Positions 8,363 through 15,811 of a stretch of 23,880 bases of DNA are shown piece after piece. Each line of letters opens with the position of its first letter. Position 1 is the first letter of the stretch. The notes under the pieces were generated by a model. It searched no databases and was not told where the DNA came from. It saw only the letters and a list, made by a program, of their open reading frames with translations. Position numbers and translations under genes: made by a program. Source of the DNA: an uncultured Methylobacteriaceae bacterium (GTDB lineage: Bacteria; Pseudomonadota; Alphaproteobacteria; Rhizobiales; Beijerinckiaceae); contig CALMTJ010000327.1 of NCBI GenBank assembly GCA_937872715.1, positions 1-23,880 of the forward strand. Reading direction: 5' to 3'.

Positions 8363-9024
8363 ACTTCTCGCCCTATCACGATCTCGGGAACGGGGACGTC
8401 CTGTTCCTGCTGCAGGGAGCGGGGCGCACGATCCTGCTGACCCTCTTCGCGGGATTGATCGCCTCGATCCTCGGCCTCGCGCTCGGCTGGCTGAGATTCG
8501 TCTCCCGGCTCGCGCGGATCCTGACCGGCCCCTTCGTCGACGTGCTCCGGAGCGTGCCGCTTCTCGTGCTCCTGATCCTGGTCGGCACTTTCGTCGGCAT
8601 CCTGGGGATCGATCTCGACCCGTTCAGCCTGGCGATCGGCGTGCTCGCCCTCTACGCGGCCGCCTTCGCGTCCGAGATCGCGCGGGCGGGCTTCGGGTCC
8701 GTCGATGCCCGGACCCGCAAGGCGGCGCGCGCCCTCGGCATGGGGGCGGGCCAGGAGGTGCGCCACATCCTCCTTCCGCTCGCGGCCCGGGTCGTGTTCC
8801 CGGCCTGGCTCGGCCTCCTGCTCGCGCTCGTCAAGGACACGGCCCTCGTCAGCACGGTCGGATATATGGAGCTGATGAAGTCGTCCCAGGTCGTCGTCAC
8901 CCAGACCAATGCCCCGTTCGTGGTGTTCGCCGTGTCGGGGCTCCTCTACTTCCTGATCTGCTATCCCTGCTCGGTCTACGGGCAACGGGTCGAGGCGAGG
9001 ATGAAGCATGATCTCGCTCCGTGA
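8359..9024 (+). CDS. Polar amino acid ABC transporter permease, second subunit
   Basis: A 221-residue permease of the same family. It has the N-terminal segment TILLTLFAGLIASILGLALG, the RSVPLLVLLILVGT motif and a coupling loop with ARAGFGSVDARTRKAARALG followed by LLPLAARVVFPAWLG. The GTG start overlaps the preceding stop (GTGA) and has a purine-rich GGGAGGCGAG just upstream, so translation is coupled. Its end overlaps the ATPase start by 17 bases. It is the heterodimer partner of the 7694-8362 product. Confidence 0.9.
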   Translation: MNFSPYHDLGNGDVLFLLQGAGRTILLTLFAGLIASILGLALGWLRFVSRLARILTGPFVDVLRSVPLLVLLILVGTFVGILGIDLDPFSLAIGVLALYAAAFASEIARAGFGSVDARTRKAARALGMGAGQEVRHILLPLAARVVFPAWLGLLLALVKDTALVSTVGYMELMKSSQVVVTQTNAPFVVFAVSGLLYFLICYPCSVYGQRVEARMKHDLAP

Positions 9025-9733
9025 CGTGTCCAAGCGGTTCGGGTCGCTCCGTGTCATCGAGAGCGTGTCGCTGGACGTTGAACGCGGCGAGGTGCTGTGC
9101 CTGATCGGTTCGAGCGGCTCGGGGAAGTCGACGCTCCTCCAATGCATCAACGGGCTGGAAGCGATCGACGGGGGCACGATCGAGGTGGACGGCATCTCCG
9201 TCCACGATAAGCGCACGGACCTGAACCGCCTTCGTCAGAAGCTCGGCATCGTGTTCCAGCAATACAACATGTTCCCGCACCTGACGGCGCTGGAGAACGT
9301 CGCCCTCGCCCTGAAGGTGGTGAAGCGCATGGGGCGGGCCGAGGCGGAGGCGGCCGCGCTCCGGCAGCTCGCCTATGTGGGCCTCGAGAGCAAGAAAGAC
9401 ACCTTCCCGGGCCGCCTGTCCGGCGGTCAGCAGCAGCGCGTCGCGATCGCCCGTGCGCTCGCCATGGAACCGCATTACATGCTGCTCGACGAGGTCACCT
9501 CCGCGCTCGATCCCGAGCTCGTCGCCGAGGTCCTGCAATCGCTCCGCAAGCTCCGGACGGACGGGATGACGATGCTGATCGTGACCCACGAGATGAGGTT
9601 CGCGCGCGAGATCGCCGACCGTGTCGCGTTCTTCGACCGGGGCAGGCTCGCCGAGGTCGGACCGCCGAGCCAGATCTTCGACGCGCCGCGCGACGAACGG
9701 ACCGCGAAGTTCGTGGGCATGACCGCGCGGTAA
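9008..9733 (+). CDS. Polar amino acid ABC transporter ATP-binding protein
   Basis: A 241-residue GlnQ/GltL/HisP-type ATPase. It has Walker A GSSGSGKST (residues 34-42), Q-loop VFQQYNMFPHLTALENV, signature LSGGQQQRVAIARALA, Walker B MLLDEVTSALD with the D-loop, and switch His in VTHEM. It energises import by the two upstream permeases. It is the only ATPase in the window, while two further binding-protein/permease pairs (10683-14461) lack one, so it may be shared by several importers. It overlaps the upstream permease gene by 17 bases, and the GntR regulator follows after 39 bases. Confidence 0.95.
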   Translation: MISLRDVSKRFGSLRVIESVSLDVERGEVLCLIGSSGSGKSTLLQCINGLEAIDGGTIEVDGISVHDKRTDLNRLRQKLGIVFQQYNMFPHLTALENVALALKVVKRMGRAEAEAAALRQLAYVGLESKKDTFPGRLSGGQQQRVAIARALAMEPHYMLLDEVTSALDPELVAEVLQSLRKLRTDGMTMLIVTHEMRFAREIADRVAFFDRGRLAEVGPPSQIFDAPRDERTAKFVGMTAR

Positions 9734-9772
9734 GGGCTCCGCCCGCGGCCGGAACAGGGACACGAGTCGAGA

Positions 9773-10555
9773 ATGAACCAGGCCGATGCGAAACCGCGCG
9801 CGTCCTCCGCGTCCGCCAAGCCGAGAAAGGCTGCGGCCCGCCCCGCCGCGGGTTTGATGCGGCAGACGATGGGCGCGCAGGTCGCCGAGGCGCTGCGGCG
9901 CCGGATCATCGGCGGCGAGCTGGCCGGGGGTTTCCAGCTCCGGCAGGAGCAGCTCGCGGCCGAATTCGGCATCAGCAAGGTCCCGGTCCGGGAGGCCCTG
10001 AACCTCCTGGAGGCGGAAGGGCTCGTCACCCAGCAATTCCACCGCGGCGCCGTGGTGGCGGGGATCTCGCTCGAGGAGATCAAGCAGAATTTCGAGCTCC
10101 GCGACCTGATCGAGGGCTGGCTCGTCGGGCTGGCCTGCGCCCGCGCCACGGCCGAGGACGTCAAGGAAGCCTCGCGCCGGGCGGCCGCGATCGGCAAGAG
10201 CCGCGACCCTGCCGTGCTGCCGCGGCTGAACTGGGAGTTCCATCGGGCGCTCTACAGCCCGGCCGGCAAGGATCACGTCCTCGACCATGTGCACAAGCTG
10301 CACCTCAGGGTCGAGCGGTTCGTGAAGATGCAGGTCCAGATCGCGGGTATCCATGTCGACGACGTCGTGTCCGAGGATGCCGAGCTCCTCGACCTCTACA
10401 CCCGGCGCGACCCCGCCCTGCCGGCCGCGCTCCACCGGCACATCATCGGAAGCGCGGAGCGGCTCCTCGAGCGTCTGGGACAGCCGCCATGCGGCGGCCC
10501 GACGGCCGATGCCGCCGCGCCGTCCTGGCTGGGCGACGGGAAGGCGATGACGTGA
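9773..10555 (+). CDS. GntR family transcriptional regulator, FCD domain
   Basis: A 260-residue FadR-subfamily regulator. A basic Ala/Lys/Arg-rich N-terminal tail (1-28) is followed by a winged helix (about 36-95: VAEALRRRIIGGEL, LRQEQLAAEFGISKVPVREA, LNLLEAEGLVTQQFHRGAVV). The all-helical FCD ligand domain runs from about 103. Asn153 and His157 in LNWEFHRALY and the histidines around 221-223 occupy metal/ligand positions of FCD proteins; the first is more often Asp. ATG at 9773 is used; M30 or M33 are alternative starts that would remove the tail. It lies 39 bases after the ATPase, probably in the same operon, so it would be autoregulated through operator B. It likely represses the transport and hydantoinase genes until the substrate binds. 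Confidence 0.93.
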   Translation: MNQADAKPRASSASAKPRKAAARPAAGLMRQTMGAQVAEALRRRIIGGELAGGFQLRQEQLAAEFGISKVPVREALNLLEAEGLVTQQFHRGAVVAGISLEEIKQNFELRDLIEGWLVGLACARATAEDVKEASRRAAAIGKSRDPAVLPRLNWEFHRALYSPAGKDHVLDHVHKLHLRVERFVKMQVQIAGIHVDDVVSEDAELLDLYTRRDPALPAALHRHIIGSAERLLERLGQPPCGGPTADAAAPSWLGDGKAMT

Positions 10556-10611
10556 GCATCGCGACCGATCGGGCGATGGGCGACGAGATGCGCGGGATTC
10601 GGTGACGGAAA

Positions 10612-10631
10612 GGATACAAGCTACTTTACAG
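10612..10631. promoter_or_regulatory. Putative operator C upstream of the second transporter operon
   Basis: GGATACAAGCTACTTTACAG lies 52 bases before the start of binding protein 2. It keeps the TACTTTA core found in operators A (reverse strand, 4261-4255) and B (6806-6812) and has a flanking GATAC as in A, but the palindrome is imperfect. A further partial match, GTACTTTC, lies at 10647-10653. This is the weakest of the three sites. Assignment to the GntR regulator is inference. Confidence 0.4.
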
Positions 10632-10682
10632 GCGTCGCTCCTCGTGTACTTTCCCGACGTCAACTCCTGCCGAGAAACGTCG

Positions 10683-11576
10683 ATGCGTCCGATTTCAGCC
10701 TTGTTGGTCATCGGGTCCGCGCTCGTGGCGCCGGCCCTGTCCGCTTCTCCCGTCGCCGCGCAATCGACGCCGACGATCGATAAGATCCTCGAACGGGGGC
10801 AGGTCACGATCGGCCATCGCCCGTCCTCTCCCCCCTTCGGCTACGTAAACGACAAGGGCGAGGTCGTAGGCTACACGGTCGAGATATGCAGATACGTCGT
10901 CGAGCAGCTCAAGACGGCCCTGAACCGGCCGGATCTTCGCACGGCCTACGTACCGGCCGACCCCTCGAACCGCATCCCGCTCGTCCAGAACGGCACGATC
11001 GACCTCGAATGCGCGACGACCGGGAACACGGTCGAGCGCCAGAAGATCGTCGCGTTCAGCTACTCGACCATCTTCCCGGATGCGCGCTTCGCCGTGCGGC
11101 GCTCCTCCGGCATCGCGAGCGTGAAGGACCTGAAGGGCCGCTCCGTCGCGGTCCTGCAGGGCACGGTCCAGCAGCGCCAGCTCACCGAGCTCGACCGCGA
11201 GCTGAAGCTCGGGATCAAGCCCGTCCTGGCCAAGGATACGGCCGAAAACTTCCTGCTTCTCGAGACCGGCCGCGTGGACGCGGCGCTGAACGATCCCATC
11301 CTCCTGTCGACCTATATCGCGAAGTCGCGCGATGCGGCCGACCTGACCTTCGTGCCCGACTGGTCGGGGCAGCCGGAGAACGACGCCATCATGATGGCGA
11401 AGGGGGACGACCGATTCCGGTCGCTCGTGAACGCCGCGATCAAGAAGATGATGGATTCGGGCGAGTTCACGAAGAACTATGAGAAGTGGCTCATGGCGCC
11501 GCCCTACAACCTGCCGATGAACGAGGCGCTGAAGAAGCAGATGGCCAACCCGACGGACGATCCGACGACGCTCTGA
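10683..11576 (+). CDS. Glutamate/aspartate-type ABC transporter binding protein 2
   Basis: A 297-residue GltI-like family 3 binding protein. The signal peptide MRPISALLVIGSALVAPALS...VAAQ precedes STPTIDKILERGQVTIGHR. Hallmarks are GYTVEICRYVVEQLKTAL, VPADPSNRIPLVQNGTIDLE, ATTGNTVERQKIVAFSYS and LQGTVQQRQLTELDRE. The frame is open from 10602, but the ATG at 10683 gives a proper signal peptide and leaves operator C in the untranslated region; its ribosome-binding site is weak. It is a clear paralogue of binding protein 3 (12835-13716), sharing NGTID(L/M)ECA(T/G)TGNT. First gene of an operon that has no ATPase. Confidence 0.92.
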   Translation: MRPISALLVIGSALVAPALSASPVAAQSTPTIDKILERGQVTIGHRPSSPPFGYVNDKGEVVGYTVEICRYVVEQLKTALNRPDLRTAYVPADPSNRIPLVQNGTIDLECATTGNTVERQKIVAFSYSTIFPDARFAVRRSSGIASVKDLKGRSVAVLQGTVQQRQLTELDRELKLGIKPVLAKDTAENFLLLETGRVDAALNDPILLSTYIAKSRDAADLTFVPDWSGQPENDAIMMAKGDDRFRSLVNAAIKKMMDSGEFTKNYEKWLMAPPYNLPMNEALKKQMANPTDDPTTL

Positions 11577-11614
11577 CGCGCGGGGGGGGCACGTCGCAGG
11601 GCAGCGGGCGGGTC

Positions 11615-12301
11615 ATGGCGTCGTCCTGGCAGGTCCTGCTGGCTGCCCTTCCGCAACTCGCGGAAGGGCTCGTCTTCTCCGTCACCCTCGCGGCGGTCTC
11701 GGCCATCGCCGGCATGCTCGTCGGGATTCCGATCGCGCTCGCACGGATCTCGGGAGCCCGTGCCCTGAGCGCGGTCGCCTGGGCCTACGTGACCCTGTTC
11801 CGCTGCGTGCCGCTGCTGCTCGTCATCTTCTGGTTCTACCTCCTGATGCCGCTCCTCGCGCAACGCGTGATCGGCGCCCGCTTCCCGGTCCCCATCGGCC
11901 CGGTCTATTCGGCCTTCTTCACCTTCATGATCTTCGAGGCCGCCTATTACTCGGAGATCATCCGCGCCGGCATACAGAGCGTGGCCCGGGGCCAGTACGA
12001 AGCCGGCCGCGCGTTGTGCCTTTCCTCCGTCGACCTCTACCGCTACGTCGTGCTGCCGCAGGCGATCCGCCGCATGCTGCCGATCCTCCTCACCCAGACC
12101 GTGATCCTCTTCCAGGACACCTCGCTCGTCTACGTGCTCACCCTTCCGGATTTCGTGGGCGTCGCGGCTCGGCTGGGCCAGCGGGAGGGGCAGCTTCCCT
12201 TCTTCTACATCCTGATCGCCGTCGTGTTCTTCGCGATCTCCTTCGCCCTGTCCCGCGCGGTACGGCAGCTCGAGCTGCGCGGCGCCGCCGCGGCCTATTG
12301 A
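11615..12301 (+). CDS. Glutamate/aspartate-type ABC permease, GltK-like
   Basis: A 228-residue permease. Compared with E. coli GltK (from memory), it keeps TLFRCVPLLLVIFWFYLLMP, MIFEAAYYSEIIRAGIQSVARGQ, the coupling loop leading to VVLPQAIRRMLPILLTQ, and LFQDTSLVYVLTLPDF. ATG 11615 gives the normal amphipathic N-terminus WQVLLAALPQLAEG; the longer frame from 11486 overlaps binding protein 2 and has no family similarity. It begins 38 bases after binding protein 2 and is followed after 12 bases by the DUF3830-like gene. It probably pairs with the GltJ-like permease at 13721. Confidence 0.9.
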   Translation: MASSWQVLLAALPQLAEGLVFSVTLAAVSAIAGMLVGIPIALARISGARALSAVAWAYVTLFRCVPLLLVIFWFYLLMPLLAQRVIGARFPVPIGPVYSAFFTFMIFEAAYYSEIIRAGIQSVARGQYEAGRALCLSSVDLYRYVVLPQAIRRMLPILLTQTVILFQDTSLVYVLTLPDFVGVAARLGQREGQLPFFYILIAVVFFAISFALSRAVRQLELRGAAAAY

Positions 12302-12313
12302 GGAGGGAGCGCG

Positions 12314-12793
12314 ATGCCGGCGGCGATCGAGATCAGCGAGGCGGAGAGCGGTCTGCGCGCCACGGCCTCCCTCCTCGAGGAGGCCGCGCCGAGCGCCGTC
12401 GACCTCCTCAAATCGTGGCTCTCCGTTCCGCGACGGACACGCTCGATCCACGCCATGTGGACCGGGCCCGAGATATCGTCGGGTCTGGACGGCGCCGAGA
12501 TCCCGGAGGGGCGGCGCGACGCGACCCCTCCCCTCGAGAACGCCACGCTCTACCCGCTCGCCGGCGACCTCGTCTTCCTGAGGTTCCCGCCGCGGGTCTG
12601 GGGCGGATCGACGGCCCCGATCTTCGACATCGGCCTCTTCTACGGCGACCACGCGCGGCTCCATTTCCCGGTCGGCTACGTGCCCGGCAGCGTCTTCGCC
12701 AAGATCCCGGCGGAGCAGATCGGGGCGCTCGCCTCCGCCTGCCGCGCCATCCGCGAGCGCGGGGTCGTGTGGATCGATTGGCGGCTTGCCTGA
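12314..12793 (+). CDS. DUF3830-like protein (cyclophilin-like fold family)
   Basis: A 159-residue soluble protein with no signal peptide or membrane segment. It has the pattern I associate with DUF3830: a charged N-terminal part with an Asp/Leu-rich helix (VDLLKSWLSVP), a basic/aromatic strand (SIHAMWTGPEI), then PLENATLYPLAGDLVFL, IFDIGLFYGDHARLHFPVGY and PGSVFAKI, ending in a short helix. DUF3830 members have a cyclophilin-like barrel of unknown function and often sit beside transporter and amidohydrolase genes. GGAGGG precedes the ATG, which is 12 bases after the permease stop, so it is cotranscribed. A role in binding or isomerising the imported compound is only a guess. The family match is by eye. 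Confidence 0.7.
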   Translation: MPAAIEISEAESGLRATASLLEEAAPSAVDLLKSWLSVPRRTRSIHAMWTGPEISSGLDGAEIPEGRRDATPPLENATLYPLAGDLVFLRFPPRVWGGSTAPIFDIGLFYGDHARLHFPVGYVPGSVFAKIPAEQIGALASACRAIRERGVVWIDWRLA

Positions 12794-12834
12794 TAGCCTC
12801 GCGTCGCCTGGCTGACGACAGAACGGGAGTGTGT

Positions 12835-13716
12835 ATGATGACGCGTCGTGCGGGATGGTTGGCGGTGCTCGGTCTGGTCGGTCTGTCCGGCCCGGTCGCG
12901 GCGCAGGCGCCTACGCCGACCCTGGACAAGATCAAGGAGCGCGGCGAGATCGTCATCGGCCACCGGCCCGCCGCGCCGCCCTTCTCCTTCGCGGAGGGAT
13001 CGGCTCCGGCGACGGGCTACACCGTGGAGGTCTGCAAATACATCGCCGAGCACGTCAAGGCGGCCCTGAAGCGGCCCGACATCAAGACCCGATACGTGCC
13101 CGTCGATCCGTCGAACGGGATCCCGCTCGTCCAGAACGGCACGATCGACATGGAATGCGCCGGGACCGGGAACACGCTTGAGCGCCAGAAGGTCGTGGCC
13201 TTCACCTACAACATCTATATCGGGCCCGGCACCCTGATCCTCGCGCGGCACGACGTGAAGGGCGTCGCCGACCTGAAGGGCAAGAGCGTCACCGTCCAGC
13301 AGGGGACGGTTCAGCAGAAGATGCTCGCCGACCTCGACCGGGAATCGAAGCTCGGCATCCGCGTCGTATCGGCCAAGGACGTCGCGGAGAACGTCATGCT
13401 GCTGGATACGGGCCGGGCGGATGCGCTCATCAACGACAAGGTCACGATCCTGCCGTTCCTCGCGCGCCTCGCCGACCCGGCCGCCTACCATTGGCTCGAC
13501 GACTGGAACGCGCCGGTTGTCCTGCCGGTCTCGATCGACATCAACAGGAGCGACGACGGCTTCAGGACGATGGCCAACGAGGCCATCGTCGCGATGATCA
13601 AGTCCGGCGAGTTCGAGAAGAACTACGACCGCTGGTTCCGTGTCCCGCCCTACGATCTCGAGATGACGAAGGCCATGCGCCAGTTCATGGTCGAGCCGAC
13701 CGACAAGGGCGTGTGA
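12835..13716 (+). CDS. Glutamate/aspartate-type ABC transporter binding protein 3
   Basis: A 293-residue GltI-like binding protein, paralogous to the 10683-11576 product. The signal peptide MMTRRAGWLAVLGLVGLS...VAAQ is followed by TPTLDKIKERGEIVIGHRPA. It shares VPVDPSNGIPLVQNGTIDME, AGTGNTLERQKVVAFTYN and QQGTVQQKMLADLDRESKLG with its paralogue. The lobe-2 ligand segment differs (ARLADPAAYHWLDDWNAPVV against AKSRDAADLTFVPDWSGQPE), which suggests a different ligand or affinity. Two adjacent ATGs (12835 and 12838) are possible; GGGAG at 12825-12829 fits either. It is followed after 4 bases by a GltJ-like permease. Confidence 0.92.
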   Translation: MMTRRAGWLAVLGLVGLSGPVAAQAPTPTLDKIKERGEIVIGHRPAAPPFSFAEGSAPATGYTVEVCKYIAEHVKAALKRPDIKTRYVPVDPSNGIPLVQNGTIDMECAGTGNTLERQKVVAFTYNIYIGPGTLILARHDVKGVADLKGKSVTVQQGTVQQKMLADLDRESKLGIRVVSAKDVAENVMLLDTGRADALINDKVTILPFLARLADPAAYHWLDDWNAPVVLPVSIDINRSDDGFRTMANEAIVAMIKSGEFEKNYDRWFRVPPYDLEMTKAMRQFMVEPTDKGV

Positions 13717-13720
13717 GCCG

Positions 13721-14461
13721 GTGTTCGACTTCTCCTTCCTGACGGCGCCGGCCTCGCTGTCGTTCGGGGAGAGCAATCTCGAACTGATCCTGTCGGGCTG
13801 GAAGGCCTCCGTCCTGGCCTTCCTGGCCGCGATGGCGCTCGCCCTTCTGCTCGGCATCCCGGTCGGGGTGTTCCGCACGGTGCCGCGCCCCGGCCTCCTC
13901 CGGCGAGCCGCCGGCTGCTTCGTCGAGCTGTTCCGCAACGTGCCGATGCTGGTGCAGCTGTTCCTCTGGTTCTTCGTGCTGCCTGAACTCTTGCCGCGGT
14001 CGGCCGGGAACTGGCTGAAGCGGGACCTCCCCGACCCGGAATTCTGGACCCTCGCGGCCGCGCTCGGGTTCTTCATGTCCGCCCGGGTCGCGGAAATCGT
14101 CAGGGCCGGGCTCCAGAGCCTTCCCAGGGGGCAGCGGGAGGCGAGCCTCGCGATCGGTTTCCGCGAGGTCCACGTCTACGTCCTGATCCTCCTTCCGCAG
14201 GTCCTGCGCATCGTGTTTCCGCCGCTCACGACCGAGTTCGCGAACTGCTTCAAGGCGACGGCGATCGGGCTCACGATCGGCTATATCGAGCTGACGCAGC
14301 GCACGCGCGAGATCTCCGAGCAGACGTTCCGGACCTTCGAGATCTTCCTCGTCGCGACCCTCGTCTACATGCTCAGCATCTTCACCATCACGATGCTGCT
14401 GCAGGCGGCCGAGCGGGCGCTCCGCCTGCCCGGGCTCGCGCCCCGGACCGCCGGGCACTGA
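13721..14461 (+). CDS. Glutamate/aspartate-type ABC permease, GltJ-like
   Basis: A 246-residue permease. FVELFRNVPMLVQLFLWFFV followed by LPELLPRSAGNWLK, then FFMSARVAEIVRAGLQSLPR, the coupling loop EASLAIGFREVHVYVLILLPQ and the C-terminal LTTEFANCFKATAIGLTIGYIELTQRTREI region, match GltJ-type subunits, which carry a longer periplasmic loop than GltK. The GTG start lies 4 bases after the upstream stop, so it relies on coupling. It is presumed to form a heterodimer with the GltK-like subunit (11615-12301) even though the genes are separated by the DUF3830-like and binding protein 3 genes. Confidence 0.9.
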   Translation: MFDFSFLTAPASLSFGESNLELILSGWKASVLAFLAAMALALLLGIPVGVFRTVPRPGLLRRAAGCFVELFRNVPMLVQLFLWFFVLPELLPRSAGNWLKRDLPDPEFWTLAAALGFFMSARVAEIVRAGLQSLPRGQREASLAIGFREVHVYVLILLPQVLRIVFPPLTTEFANCFKATAIGLTIGYIELTQRTREISEQTFRTFEIFLVATLVYMLSIFTITMLLQAAERALRLPGLAPRTAGH

Positions 14462-14463
14462 CG

Positions 14464-15648
14464 ATGGCCGCGACGGCGGTGCCGCGGGGGAGCGATCTCG
14501 CCGGCGCCATCGAGATGCGGCGCTGGCTGCATGCACATGCGGAGCTGGCCTTCCAGGAGCGCGAGACGGCCGACATGGTCGGCGGCGTGCTCGAGCGGGC
14601 CGGCTACGAGGTCGCGCGGGAGGTCGCGGGGACGGGCGTGCTCGGGGTGCTGCGGCGCGGCGCCGGCCCGGTGCTCGGCATCCGGGCCGACATGGACGCC
14701 CTGCCGATCGAGGAGACGTCGGGAGCGCCGCATCGCTCCCTCAGGCACGGCGTCAGCCATGCCTGCGGTCACGACGGCCATACCGCGATCCTGCTCGGCG
14801 CGGCAGAGCGGCTGGCCGGGACGCCCTTCGAGGGCACGCTCGTCCTGATCTTCCAGCCGGCGGAGGAGACGGGCGCCGGCGCGGCCGCCATGCTGGAATC
14901 CGGCGCGCTCGACGGGTTCGACTTCGCCGCGATCCTCGGCCTGCACAATTGGCCGGACCTGCCGCTCGGTCAGGTCGCGCTCCACCCGGGCGCTGCCATG
15001 GCGTCGGCGGACCGGTTCGAGATCTCGTTCGCCGGCCGGCCGTTCCATCCGGCGCTGCCGGCGAACGGCGACGACGTGATGGCCGCCGGCAGCGCCACCG
15101 TGCTGGCGCTCCAGGAGAGCTTCCTGCGCCGCCGCCGCGCCGACACGCCCGCCGTCATCACCGTCTCGGAATTCACCACGGACGGGCAGCGCCACCTCAC
15201 GCCGGGCGCGCTCACCCTCGCGGGGACGATCCGCTGCCTCGACGCGACGTCTCGGGCGGAGGCGATCGCCTGGGTGGAGGAGGCGGCCCGGGCGGCCGCG
15301 TCCCGTTACGGCGCGAGCTGCTCGGTGGCGGTCGCGCGAGGATGCCCGCCCACGGCCAACAGCCCGCATCTCAGACGGGCGCTCCGCGCCGCCGCCGTCG
15401 AGGCGGTCGGCGAGGCCAACGTCGCCGACACGCCCCGCCCCACCATGGGCGGCGACGACTTCGCCTATTTCCTCGAGCGGTGGCCCGGCGCCTATTACTG
15501 GCTCGGGACGGGCACGGAGGGCGCACGCCCGCTCCATGCGGCGGATTACGACTTCCCGGACGCGGCTCTCGGGACCGGCATCGCGCTCTGGGAAAGCGTG
15601 GTCCGGACATTCCTGGCGCCGATACGGTCGGGCGATCCGCCATCCTAG
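14464..15648 (+). CDS. M20 family amidohydrolase (HipO/IAA-amino acid hydrolase type)
   Basis: A 394-residue metal-dependent aminoacylase/amidohydrolase that splits an acyl or carbamoyl amide from an amino acid. It has WLHAHAELAF near residues 21-30, the metal/cysteine motif ACGHDGHT (C101, H103, D104, H106), the catalytic pair in FQPAEE (E134-E135), GLHNWPDLPLG (H161), the dimerisation-domain His195 in GRPFHPALP (usually GGHAAxP) and C-terminal MGGDDFAYF. The ATG lies 2 bases after the GltJ-like stop, so it ends the transporter operon. With hyuAB in the regulon it could open the N-carbamoyl or N-acyl product of ring cleavage, or hydrolyse the imported amide directly. Confidence 0.92.
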   Translation: MAATAVPRGSDLAGAIEMRRWLHAHAELAFQERETADMVGGVLERAGYEVAREVAGTGVLGVLRRGAGPVLGIRADMDALPIEETSGAPHRSLRHGVSHACGHDGHTAILLGAAERLAGTPFEGTLVLIFQPAEETGAGAAAMLESGALDGFDFAAILGLHNWPDLPLGQVALHPGAAMASADRFEISFAGRPFHPALPANGDDVMAAGSATVLALQESFLRRRRADTPAVITVSEFTTDGQRHLTPGALTLAGTIRCLDATSRAEAIAWVEEAARAAASRYGASCSVAVARGCPPTANSPHLRRALRAAAVEAVGEANVADTPRPTMGGDDFAYFLERWPGAYYWLGTGTEGARPLHAADYDFPDAALGTGIALWESVVRTFLAPIRSGDPPS

Positions 15649-15811
15649 GGCCTGCCCGAGCCTCGTTCGACAGGGAAGTTCGGCCCGTGTAGACCGCGAT
15701 CAGCCGCGGCCGGTGGCCGGCCTGTCCGGCGCCGCCCGCAGGTGCGTGTCGGGTCCGTGCCGAAACCGGCCCGGACGCTGCTCGCCCCAGCCCTTCCACT
15801 CGGGTAGCCGA
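15649..15811. other. Intergenic region with hairpin between amidohydrolase and LysR genes
   Basis: 163 bases without an ORF I can support. GGCCGG-TGG-CCGGCC (15708-15722) could form a short GC-rich stem after the transporter operon, but there is no T-run, so a terminator role is weak. No copy of the TACTTTA operator core was found here. Any promoter for the LysR gene must lie here, but I cannot place it. Confidence 0.3.

Noticed and set aside
10602..10682. N-terminal extension of binding protein 2 from an upstream start
   Set aside because: It would place the putative operator inside the coding region and put 27 residues before a normal signal peptide.
11486..11614. N-terminal extension of the GltK-like permease from an upstream ATG
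   Set aside because: It overlaps the end of binding protein 2 in another frame and has no resemblance to permease N-termini.
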